A DNA stretch of 29,779 nucleotides from an uncultured Opitutales bacterium (GTDB lineage: Bacteria; Verrucomicrobiota; Verrucomicrobiia; Opitutales; Intestinicryptomonadaceae). The stretch is taken from the NCBI GenBank assembly GCA_900552245.1, contig URYY01000008.1, positions 1-29,779 of the forward strand, read 5' to 3'. The notes below the pieces were generated by a model. It did no database searches, was not told the origin of the DNA, and saw only the letters and a list, made by a program, of their open reading frames with translations. This document shows positions 23,216 through 29,779 of this stretch, piece by piece. The translations under genes and the position numbers were made by a program. How positions within the stretch are numbered: the stretch's first letter is position 1; every line of letters begins with the position of its first letter.

Positions 23216-23797
23216 ATGAAACTTGAGAGCATAACGGTTTACTGCGGTTCGGCAAGCGGTAAAAATCCGGCATTTGCCGCCGCTGCGCGAGATTTGGGCG
23301 CGGAAATTGCAAGGCGAAAAATTCGCCTAATCTACGGCGCGGGCTCGCGCGGGCTTATGGGCATTTTGGCGGATTCTGCGCTTGAAGGCGGCGGCGAGGT
23401 AATAGGTGTGGTGCCGCGCCAGTTCGTGCCGGAAGTTGTGCATGATGGGCTTAGTGATATAATCTACACAGATTCTATCTCGGAGCGCAAACGCCTGATG
23501 TCCGAGCTTGGCGATGCGCACATAGCGCTTGCCGGGGGCATTGGAACTCTGGACGAAATAAGCGAGGCCCTCCAGCTTTTGCAGCTTCGCGAAACTTCAA
23601 ATCCCTGCGGCTTTCTAAATACCGCAAATTTCTACGACCGCCTGTTTGACTTTTTCGACTGCGCTATGCGCGAGGGCTTCTTAAGCGAAGCACATCGCAA
23701 AATGGTCATTAGCGACGACACTCCCTGCGGCTTAATTGAAAAACTTTTAGCATACAAGCCCGATTTCGACTGCCCTTTTTGGAAAAGAAATAGCTAA
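23216..23797 (+). CDS. LOG family protein (TIGR00730), nucleotide phosphoribohydrolase
   Basis: 193 residues, the usual size. Rossmann-like fold with GSASGK near residue 11, YGAGSRGLMG (40-49), GEVIGVVPRQF, the SISERKRLM segment (88-95) carrying the catalytic Arg, and GGIGTLDE (107-114) carrying the catalytic Glu. The family motif is PGGxGTxxE; here the Pro is Ala (LAGG), a mild change. LOG enzymes hydrolyse cytokinin-type riboside 5'-monophosphates or other nucleoside monophosphates to base and ribose 5-phosphate in the cytoplasm; the bacterial substrate is often unknown. No RBS visible. Confidence 0.9.
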   Translation: MKLESITVYCGSASGKNPAFAAAARDLGAEIARRKIRLIYGAGSRGLMGILADSALEGGGEVIGVVPRQFVPEVVHDGLSDIIYTDSISERKRLMSELGDAHIALAGGIGTLDEISEALQLLQLRETSNPCGFLNTANFYDRLFDFFDCAMREGFLSEAHRKMVISDDTPCGLIEKLLAYKPDFDCPFWKRNS

Positions 23798-23957
23798 GCT
23801 ACAGACGTCTAAATCGTCCGCTCTATGGCCTATTTTAATCTGTATGCTCACTTGCTCGTGCACCTAAAATTTATAGAGCAAGGCACAGTGTTTTAATATG
23901 CAAAATTTGCAGAATTAACCCCCCTTCTTAAATTCCGCTAAACATCTCAAATTTCGC

Positions 23958-23990
23958 AAAAAAAAGCTCCGAGCGCAAAGCTCGGAGCCC
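23958..23990 (-). terminator. Rho-independent terminator, mainly for mutAB
   Basis: A perfect 9-bp stem (GCTCCGAGC 23966-23974 and GCTCGGAGC 23980-23988) with a 5-nt loop, then TTTTTTT on the minus strand just after the mutB stop. On the + strand it is followed by CCCCTTTT, so it may also work weakly for the LOG gene. Confidence 0.9.
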
Positions 23991-24008
23991 CTTTTAAATC
24001 TGCTTTCA

Positions 24009-26198
24009 CTACTTGATGGACTCTAGCAAGATCTCCATCATCTTTTTTGCAGCTTCCGGAATTACGGTTCCGGGGCCGAATATTGCGCTTGCTCCGTGCT
24101 CGTATAGGAACTCGTAATCCTGAACGGGGATAACGCCGCCGGCAACAACTATGATGTCCTCTCTGCCGAGCTTCTTTAGCTCTTCGACAAGTGCGGGCAG
24201 TAGCGTTTTGTGGCCTGCCGCAAGCGAACTCATTGCAACGATGTGCACGTCGTTTTCAACCGCCATTTTCGCAGTTTCTTCCGGAGTCTGGAAGAGGGGG
24301 CCGATATCGACGTCAAAGCCCATATCCGCATAGGCTGTCGAAACAACCTTCGCGCCCCTATCGTGACCGTCCTGACCCATCTTTGCGACGAGCAAGCGGG
24401 GCCTGCGCCCTTCCTTGGCCTCGAATTCCTTTATCATCTTTGCCACTTCGTCGATAGTCTCCATATTCGCGCCGTCCTTCTTGAATTCCTTTTCGTAAAC
24501 GCCGCTAATTGAGCGTATTACTGCCTTGTATCTGCCAAAGACCTTCTCGCAAGCTTCGGATATTTCGCCCAAAGATGCGCGGGCCTTTGCAGCTTCAACG
24601 CTGAGCTCTAGCAAGTTGCCCTCGCCCGAGGCCGCAACCTTTGTAATCTCGTCAAGTATCTGGCGAACCTTGGCGTTGTCGCGCGTCTCGCGCAACTTCT
24701 TGAGCTTCTTGATTTGAGCTTCGCGCACTGCCGTATTGTCGATTGCAAGAATATCAAGGGGCTCTTCGTGCTCAAGCCTGTACTTGTTAAGCCCTACAAT
24801 TGTCTCGCGGCCGCTGTCAATTCTCGCCTGGCGGCGGGCTGAAGCTTCCTCAATTCTGAGTTTCGGCAAACCTGCCTCTATGGCCTTTGTCATGCCGCCG
24901 TGCTTTTCGACCTCCTGAATGTGGCCCCATGCGCGCTGGCAAAGGGCGTCGGTGAGGCTCTCCAAGTAGTATGAGCCGCCCCATGGGTCTATTACGCGGC
25001 AGATGCCCGTTTCGTCCTGCAAGTAGAGCTGCGTGTTGCGGGCTATGCGCGCCGAGAAATCCGTGGGAAGCGCAATGGCCTCGTCCAGCGCATTTGTGTG
25101 CAAGCTCTGCGTGTGCCCAAGTGCCGCGCCCATTGCCTCTATGCAAGTGCGAGCCACGTTATTGTACGGATCCTGCTCCGTGAGCGACCAGCCGCTAGTT
25201 TGCGAGTGCGTTCTAAGAGCCAAGCTCTTTGGATTCTTCGGGTCAAACTGCTTTACGATTTTTGCCCAGAGCATGCGAGCCGCACGCATCTTTGCAACTT
25301 CCATGAAGTAATTTTTGCCTATCGCCCAGAAGAAGCTCAAACGCGGTGCAAAATCATCGACATGCAAGCCTGCCTTTACGCCCTGGCGCAAGTATTCGAG
25401 ACCGTCTGCCAATGTGTAGGCCATTTCCAAGTCGGCGGTAGCTCCAGCCTCCTGCATGTGGTAGCCGGAAATAGATATGCTGTTAAATTTCGGCATATTC
25501 TTTGAAGTGTAGGCGAAGATGTCGCCTATTATCTTCATTGAGGGCGTCGGCGGATAAATGTAGGTGTTGCGAACCATGAACTCCTTCAAAATGTCGTTCT
25601 GAATGGTTCCCGTAAGCTGTTCCAGTTTGCAGCCCTGCTCGAGGCCGGCAACGATGTAGAAGGCCAAAATCGGCAATACCGCGCCGTTCATGGTCATCGA
25701 AACCGAAACCTGAGAAAGCGGAATCTGGTCAAACAAAACCTGCATATCTAGTATGGAGTCAACCGCAACGCCAGCCTTGCCGACATCGCCGATTACTCGC
25801 GGGTGGTCGGAGTCGTAACCTCGGTGTGTGGCCAAGTCAAAAGCTATCGAAAGCCCCTTCTGACCAGCCGCCAAATTCCTGCGGTAAAATGCGTTTGACT
25901 CTTCCGCCGTAGAGAAGCCCGCGTACTGGCGAACAGTCCATGGGCGAACGACGTACATCGTGGCATAGGGGCCTCTCAGATAGGGGGCCAGACCCGCCGT
26001 GTAGCCAAGGTGCTCCATATCTTTGTAGGCCTCCGCCGTGTATAGCGGATCCACCTCAACTTGCTCCATTGTTTCGGTAACAAGCTGGTCGAGCGTCTTG
26101 TTCGTCTTCTTTTCTATAGCCTCTTGCCACTCTTTGCGCGAGGTCTTATTCGGCTCGTAAACAAAGGGTACTTTTGTAAAATCAGGATTTTTACTCAT
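24009..26198 (-). CDS. mutB: Methylmalonyl-CoA mutase, large (alpha, catalytic) subunit
   Basis: 729 residues, full length. It interconverts (R)-methylmalonyl-CoA and succinyl-CoA using adenosylcobalamin, in the cytoplasm, for propionate formation or use. The N-terminal TIM-barrel holds RGPYATMYVVRPWTVRQYAG (residues 76-95; Tyr82 corresponds to the active-site Tyr), FDLATHRGYDSDHPRV, TIQNDILKEFMVRNTYIYPP and SGYHMQEAGA. The C-terminal B12 domain holds DGHDRG (610-615; His612 is the lower cobalt ligand) with the downstream SSL and AGGVIPVQDYEFL motifs. The start at ATG 26198 is 24 bp after the mutA stop, so they form an operon. No epimerase or MeaB chaperone gene lies in the window. Confidence 0.97.
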   Translation of the reverse strand: MSKNPDFTKVPFVYEPNKTSRKEWQEAIEKKTNKTLDQLVTETMEQVEVDPLYTAEAYKDMEHLGYTAGLAPYLRGPYATMYVVRPWTVRQYAGFSTAEESNAFYRRNLAAGQKGLSIAFDLATHRGYDSDHPRVIGDVGKAGVAVDSILDMQVLFDQIPLSQVSVSMTMNGAVLPILAFYIVAGLEQGCKLEQLTGTIQNDILKEFMVRNTYIYPPTPSMKIIGDIFAYTSKNMPKFNSISISGYHMQEAGATADLEMAYTLADGLEYLRQGVKAGLHVDDFAPRLSFFWAIGKNYFMEVAKMRAARMLWAKIVKQFDPKNPKSLALRTHSQTSGWSLTEQDPYNNVARTCIEAMGAALGHTQSLHTNALDEAIALPTDFSARIARNTQLYLQDETGICRVIDPWGGSYYLESLTDALCQRAWGHIQEVEKHGGMTKAIEAGLPKLRIEEASARRQARIDSGRETIVGLNKYRLEHEEPLDILAIDNTAVREAQIKKLKKLRETRDNAKVRQILDEITKVAASGEGNLLELSVEAAKARASLGEISEACEKVFGRYKAVIRSISGVYEKEFKKDGANMETIDEVAKMIKEFEAKEGRRPRLLVAKMGQDGHDRGAKVVSTAYADMGFDVDIGPLFQTPEETAKMAVENDVHIVAMSSLAAGHKTLLPALVEELKKLGREDIIVVAGGVIPVQDYEFLYEHGASAIFGPGTVIPEAAKKMMEILLESIK

Positions 26199-26222
26199 CT
26201 TTAAATTCTCCCATTCTTATTG

Positions 26223-28304
26223 TTAGAGCACTCCCAAAACCGTGAGAAACTGCTTTAGTGTTTCGTAATTGTTGCTCTTTATGCTGATATCGCCGTCGAG
26301 CCCCGCAGCCTTGTAGGCTTCAGCAAACTCTGGGGCGGGAACGCCAGCCAATAGAACCGTGGAATCCTTAACCGCCTCTTTGAGCGCCTTGGCGACAGCC
26401 GGTACCAATTCGGGATAGGTGGCGTCTGTCGAGCAGATTACTGCGTACTTTGCGCCGGAATCCGCAAAGGCCTTTGCAGCAGCTTCCGCCGAGTCAAAGC
26501 CCTTCGGATATATTACGTCAAAGCCGCCAACTTGGAAGAAGCCGCGTATAAAGTCGGCCCTCGCCTTATGCTGCACAAGCGGCCCCATTGTGGCTAGGAA
26601 AATCTTGGGGGCTGCCCCGGTCTTTTCCTTAAAGGCCTGGCTTGCGTTTCTCAAAGCCTCAAAGTGTTCGATTGCCCTGTGAATGTTTAGGGGCTTTACG
26701 CTGGGCTTTTCAGCGCACTTGCAAGTGCACATTTCCTCACACAAATTCTGGACGCTAGCTCCGGATTTTGCAGCGCTAGCCATTGCCTTTAATAGAGCCT
26801 CTCCGGACATTCCCTTGAAGTTTGCGTCAACTATCTTGCGCTTGTCCGAAACTTCCTTTGCGCGCTTTGCCGAAAATTCGGCGCACTTGCACTCGCCTTT
26901 TTCAAGCGGTTTTTCCGCGAGGTTTGCGTAGGAGTTTGTTCCGACAACAACGCTTCTTCTGGTGTCGTAAAGCTTCTTTCTGCCCTGGCTTGTGGCTTCT
27001 ATTGCATCTTGCACAAAACCCGATTTGAGGGCCTCTATTATACCGCCCTTTTCTTCGATTGCCGAGAAGAATTCCCAAGCTTTCTGGGCTATTGCAAGCG
27101 TCAGATTTTCCACAAAGTAGGAACCGCCGGCAGGATCGACCACGTCGCAGAGGTTGCACTCTTGCTGGAGTATTATCTGTTGGTTTCTAGCAATGCGCAT
27201 AGAAAATTCGTCGGGCTTTCTTACTATTTCATCAAATGGCGCGACGGTCATCGATTCTACGCCGCCCAAAACACCCGCAAATGCCTCGGTTGTCGTGCGG
27301 AGCATATTTACATAGGGGTCGAACACGGTCTTGTTGAACCTTGTTGTGCGCGCCGAAATTCTCATTTTGCGGGACTGGGCGTTGCCGCCGAACTCTTCAA
27401 CAATCCTCGACCAGACGGCGCGAGCGGCCCTTATTTTTGCAATTTCAGTAAAGAAGTTTGAGCCCAATGAGAGGCGGAAGCGGATTAGGGGGGCTACGGT
27501 GTCGATGTCCATACCCTTTTCAAGCATTGCCCTTATGTAGGCTACGGCCGTTGCAAAGGCGGCGCCCAATTCCTCGACGGCGCTTGCGCCGGATTCGGAG
27601 TAGCAGAGGGTGTTTACGCCGATAGAACCCATTGAGGGCTGATTCTTTGCGTTGTAGTCGCTAACTGCAAACATTCTCTCAAATGCGCACTTAAGTGTGC
27701 AGCCCAACTTGCCCTTTGCAGCGAGTTCGCCAATTGGGTCAAAATAGAAACCGCCCGAGAGCTTCTTGTCGCCCGCGATGTCGTAGAGCATAGCTGCAAT
27801 CGCCGGAGTTGCAATGCCCGCAAATACGTTCAATTGCACTGCTCCTAGCTCTACATCTTTAAGAGCCTCTTTAAGCTCAGATTCAAGCGATACGCTCAGG
27901 CCGCCCTTGCCGACCTTTGAAGAGTCGGAAGCATCGGCGTCTAGCCCCTCGCAGGTGCGCTCGTCAAATTCAAGCTCGATTGAGGTTTGCCCCTTGTTGA
28001 GAGCGTCTAGAACCTTTGCATTGAAGTCGGAAGCTTCGCTTGCATACACGCTTTGCGAAATTTCCCACGGGGTTGCCTTGTAGCCTGATGCGTCTATGCC
28101 GCGGACATAGTTGCCAAAACCCGGCATAGAGGGCTCGACTGCCACGTCGGATTGGTTGTAAATCGGCTGCAATACGATTCCTTCCGGCGTTTTTGTCAGC
28201 ATTTTTTTATCAAACGGAGCTCCCTTCAAGAGGGCCTCCGCACCCTTTTTCCAATCTTCGTAGCTTGGAATGGGGAATTCGGTGAACAACTTTTCTTTAC
28301 TCAT
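26223..28304 (-). CDS. mutA: Methylmalonyl-CoA mutase, small (beta) subunit
   Basis: 693 residues; partner of the catalytic subunit in the heterodimer. It keeps the barrel (FDPIGELAAKGKLGC, NTLCYSESGASAVEELGAAF, RARAVWSRIVEEFGG-like region, DPAGGSYFVENLT) and a C-terminal Rossmann domain in which the DxHxxG cobalamin motif is absent (FLATMGPLVQHKARADFIRG instead), as is normal for beta subunits, so it does not bind B12. The linker between the two domains contains two short Cys motifs, ECKCAE (471-476) and CTCKCAE (526-532), which I do not know from this family. First gene of the mutA-mutB operon, with a hairpin and a possible small ORF just upstream. Confidence 0.93.
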   Translation of the reverse strand: MSKEKLFTEFPIPSYEDWKKGAEALLKGAPFDKKMLTKTPEGIVLQPIYNQSDVAVEPSMPGFGNYVRGIDASGYKATPWEISQSVYASEASDFNAKVLDALNKGQTSIELEFDERTCEGLDADASDSSKVGKGGLSVSLESELKEALKDVELGAVQLNVFAGIATPAIAAMLYDIAGDKKLSGGFYFDPIGELAAKGKLGCTLKCAFERMFAVSDYNAKNQPSMGSIGVNTLCYSESGASAVEELGAAFATAVAYIRAMLEKGMDIDTVAPLIRFRLSLGSNFFTEIAKIRAARAVWSRIVEEFGGNAQSRKMRISARTTRFNKTVFDPYVNMLRTTTEAFAGVLGGVESMTVAPFDEIVRKPDEFSMRIARNQQIILQQECNLCDVVDPAGGSYFVENLTLAIAQKAWEFFSAIEEKGGIIEALKSGFVQDAIEATSQGRKKLYDTRRSVVVGTNSYANLAEKPLEKGECKCAEFSAKRAKEVSDKRKIVDANFKGMSGEALLKAMASAAKSGASVQNLCEEMCTCKCAEKPSVKPLNIHRAIEHFEALRNASQAFKEKTGAAPKIFLATMGPLVQHKARADFIRGFFQVGGFDVIYPKGFDSAEAAAKAFADSGAKYAVICSTDATYPELVPAVAKALKEAVKDSTVLLAGVPAPEFAEAYKAAGLDGDISIKSNNYETLKQFLTVLGVL

Positions 28305-28333
28305 ATCTTTCGCTTTTTATGTAAACAACAAGC

Positions 28334-28365
28334 AAATCGCAAAGCTCAAACCGGATTTGCGATTT
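28334..28365 (-). promoter_or_regulatory. Hairpin in the mutA leader
   Basis: AAATCGCAAA and TTTGCGATTT form a perfect 10-bp stem with a 12-nt loop, ~30 bp upstream of the mutA ATG. On the minus strand it is followed by GCTTGTTGTTT, a weak U-rich tract, so it could be an attenuator or mRNA-stabilising element. I found no B12-box or cobalamin-riboswitch core around it. Confidence 0.5.
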
Positions 28366-28477
28366 CAAATTCAAAAATGTATTCGGGTAGCATGTAGCTT
28401 GCTATGGCGCAAAGAGTGCCCCTTGCCTCCGTTGCGAGGGCGGCGGCAGATTCTCTTTTATGCTCAGTGGCTTTCAT
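28346..28477 (-). CDS. Possible 43-residue small protein upstream of mutA
   Basis: ATG 28477 to TGA 28346 on the minus strand: it begins MKATEHKRESAAALATEARG and continues TLCAIASYMLPEYIFEFEIA, ending NPV. Ala-rich with an even spread of codons, not low complexity, and it ends 41 bp before the mutA start inside the loop of the leader hairpin. No good RBS. It could be a small protein, a leader peptide, or the remnant start of a larger gene. No family recognised. Confidence 0.35.
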   Translation of the reverse strand: MKATEHKRESAAALATEARGTLCAIASYMLPEYIFEFEIANPV

Positions 28478-28894
28478 AGCAAATAAGAGTCCAAATTTTT
28501 ATCCTTATCGGGCAGAAACAAACACCCTAAGTCTCCAGACCTTACTCAATATAGCGTAAAGGTCAAACATTTTGAGAAAAAAATTTAGTTCCGCACTCGG
28601 CATTGCACAAGGTTTTGACTTTAAACTTTTGGCGATGTTGAAAGAGTTGCTCATTTTTTTAATAATTTTATTGAAAAATATGAAGAAAATTGAGATATTT
28701 ATACTCAATTTAGGGTTTGTCGCCGAATGATAAGTCGTACAGGTTTATGAGATAGGCGATTGCGGCAAACTTATGTGTGCGCGGAATTTGTAAAAGCAGA
28801 GGGCGCGGATTCCGCGTTTTTGCGTTTTGCCTAAAAGGCTTGGCGCAATCAGGGTAAATCAAAGATAGCAAGGCCCTCTCAGACAATACATATC
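28478..28894. other. Divergent intergenic region, mutAB and 28895 gene
   Basis: About 415 bp between the minus-strand mutAB leader and the + strand gene. No gene is called. A TTGACC (minus strand, ~28570-28575) is a possible -35 for mutAB without a clear -10. The minus-strand frame 28505-28708 has no coding look. Confidence 0.45.
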
Positions 28895-29710
28895 ATGGAA
28901 GAAAACAATCAAAATAGCGGCGAAAATTTGCAGGCATCTTGCCCATCGTGCGCCGCGGAAGAGCAAAAAGAGCAGTCAGTAGAAGTTCAGGAGAGCGCAA
29001 CGCAGGAAGTTCAAAGGGTTCACAAGCACAATGGCCGCAATAAGCGCGGCGTTTCCAAGGCCCAGTCTGCAGCTCAAACAGCAGTTTGCGGCGAGTTACA
29101 AGACGTCTCCGACTTCAAGGAAAAGTTGAGTGGTTCCCATCTGAAGGGTTACGATAGCGAAAACTCGGAAGAGGCATCTCAGGCGTGCGAGTGTTCGTGC
29201 CAGCAGGGCGAAAAACCGGTTCAGGGCCGTGAGCGCAGAGAGCGCAAGAGCCGTCAGGACAGGCGCCCAAAGTTCGACAACGAAAACTCCGAGGAGCAGA
29301 AGCCACAGAGAGAGGGCCCCGCTTTTGAAAAGCCCTCATTTAAATCTAGGGCAGTTGAAGTTGCGCTTGATAGCAAGGACTTTGCCGCAAAGCAACAGTG
29401 CGAGCAGAAGTGCGATTTCGTATCTTCAGTTACTGTAGAGGAGCCCAAGGTAGGTGTTATTGCGCGCATAAAGAGAATGTTCTCCGGAATATTTGGCAAA
29501 AGCGAGCAAAACGGTGCAAAGTTCAAGAAAAACCGCAAGGATTGGAAGGGCAAGAAGGGCGATAAAAACCGCCAGTTCAGCAACTCTAAGAATTCGGATT
29601 TCAAGGGCCGAAAGAACTATCGCCACGGCGGCAAGCGCTACGATAAAAACTTCAAGCAGCCGCGCCGCGAAAATAGCGCCGGCGGCAATCGCCAGTCCGA
29701 CAAAGCCTAA
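28895..29710 (+). CDS. Disordered charged protein with basic C-terminus, upstream of uvrA
   Basis: 271 residues from ATG 28895; no RBS. The first ~150 residues are Glu/Gln/Ser/Lys-rich and probably disordered, with spaced Cys pairs (SCPSC, CECSC) near residues 15 and 92. Residues ~180-195 contain a short helix (VGVIARIKRMFSGIFGK). The last ~75 residues are strongly basic with Arg/Lys/Asn/Gly (KKNRKDWKGKKGDKNRQF; RKNYRHGGKRYDKNFKQP), as in RNA- or DNA-binding tails. There is no globular domain that I recognise. It is followed nine bases later by the uvrA start, so they may be cotranscribed. Part of its basic tail is copied in reverse at the window end. Confidence 0.7.
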   Translation: MEENNQNSGENLQASCPSCAAEEQKEQSVEVQESATQEVQRVHKHNGRNKRGVSKAQSAAQTAVCGELQDVSDFKEKLSGSHLKGYDSENSEEASQACECSCQQGEKPVQGRERRERKSRQDRRPKFDNENSEEQKPQREGPAFEKPSFKSRAVEVALDSKDFAAKQQCEQKCDFVSSVTVEEPKVGVIARIKRMFSGIFGKSEQNGAKFKKNRKDWKGKKGDKNRQFSNSKNSDFKGRKNYRHGGKRYDKNFKQPRRENSAGGNRQSDKA

Positions 29711-29779
29711 GGATTCTAGATGGACTCCATGCGTATAAGAGGGGGCGGCTGCTTGAAGTTTTTATCGTAGCGCTTGCCG
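29629..29779. repeat. 35-bp exact inverted repeat at the window end
   Basis: 29745-29779 is the exact reverse complement of 29629-29663, with an 81-bp spacer. The repeat runs to the last base of the window and breaks uvrA. A foldback artefact at a contig end is the simplest explanation. Confidence 0.9.
29720..29743 (+). CDS. uvrA: Start of excinuclease subunit UvrA (truncated after ~8 codons)
   Basis: ATG 29720 begins MDSMRIRG, which matches the conserved UvrA N-terminus (M-[DE]-x-[IM]-x-I-R-G-A-x-x-H-N-L-K). UvrA is the damage-recognition ATPase of nucleotide excision repair. After this the frame enters a reversed copy of upstream sequence (GGGCLKFLS then stop), so the true gene is interrupted at the window end, most likely by a chimeric join rather than a real mutation. 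Confidence 0.6.

Noticed and set aside
23528..23560. Inactive LOG enzyme because the PGG motif is AGG
   Set aside because: The catalytic Arg and Glu positions and the GGxGT loop are intact; Pro to Ala is a mild change.
28300..28900. Cobalamin riboswitch upstream of mutA
   Set aside because: I looked on the minus strand for the B12 box and the conserved core and did not find them; only a simple hairpin is present.
1..29779. tRNA or rRNA genes
   Set aside because: No cloverleaf with a recognisable TTCGA-type arm and no rRNA-like conserved sequence was seen on either strand by eye.

Overview
The window looks like one end-to-end contig from a Gram-negative bacterium. It encodes lipoproteins with lipoboxes, a periplasmic or outer-membrane beta-barrel protein, exported serpins, a two-subunit B12-dependent methylmalonyl-CoA mutase, a LOG-family phosphoribohydrolase and the first codons of uvrA. 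The gene mix (DUF4405-like membrane protein, DUF6268-like barrel, Sel1-repeat lipoprotein beside a sigma factor) would suit a gut-type Verrucomicrobiota or related PVC lineage. That assignment is low-confidence inference, because no rRNA or other robust marker is present.

Layout. (1) 1-247: the 3' end of an EFR1-type 2x[4Fe-4S] ferredoxin gene. (2) 753-7616: an AT-rich accessory array on the minus strand, holding eight small exported or membrane proteins plus several remnants. Five leaders in this array share one promoter module (TTTACT-like -35, 16-bp spacer with a conserved GCGcgTTTG core, TAnAAT -10) placed 43-44 bp upstream of the start codon. Three of the modules lie in ~105-bp near-identical repeats that also carry a terminator and a 9-6-9 palindrome. 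(3) 8100-13499: a DUF4405-like protein, then two tandem exported serpins with degenerate reactive-loop hinges, then three uncharacterised membrane proteins. (4) 13697-16143: a small ORF and two paralogous secreted proteins on the minus strand. (5) 16427-21958: a tightly coupled three-gene operon of a 1535-residue Sel1-repeat lipoprotein, an ECF-type sigma factor and a small membrane protein that is probably its anti-sigma factor. (6) 22230-29743: more housekeeping-like and visibly GC-richer. It holds a beta-barrel protein, a LOG protein, mutA-mutB, a disordered basic protein and the start of uvrA.

The most noteworthy structure is the array in 0.7-7.7 kb. Unrelated-looking exported gene bodies sit behind near-identical leaders. 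At least two orphan leaders have lost their gene bodies, and there are frameshifted or decayed genes between the intact ones. This looks like an expanding, recombining surface or periplasmic protein family under common control. The tandem non-canonical serpins and the Sel1/sigma/anti-sigma operon are the next best candidates for undescribed biology. The last 35 bp of the window are an exact inverted copy of sequence 81 bp earlier and cut uvrA after about eight codons, so the right end should be treated as a probable assembly or library chimera.
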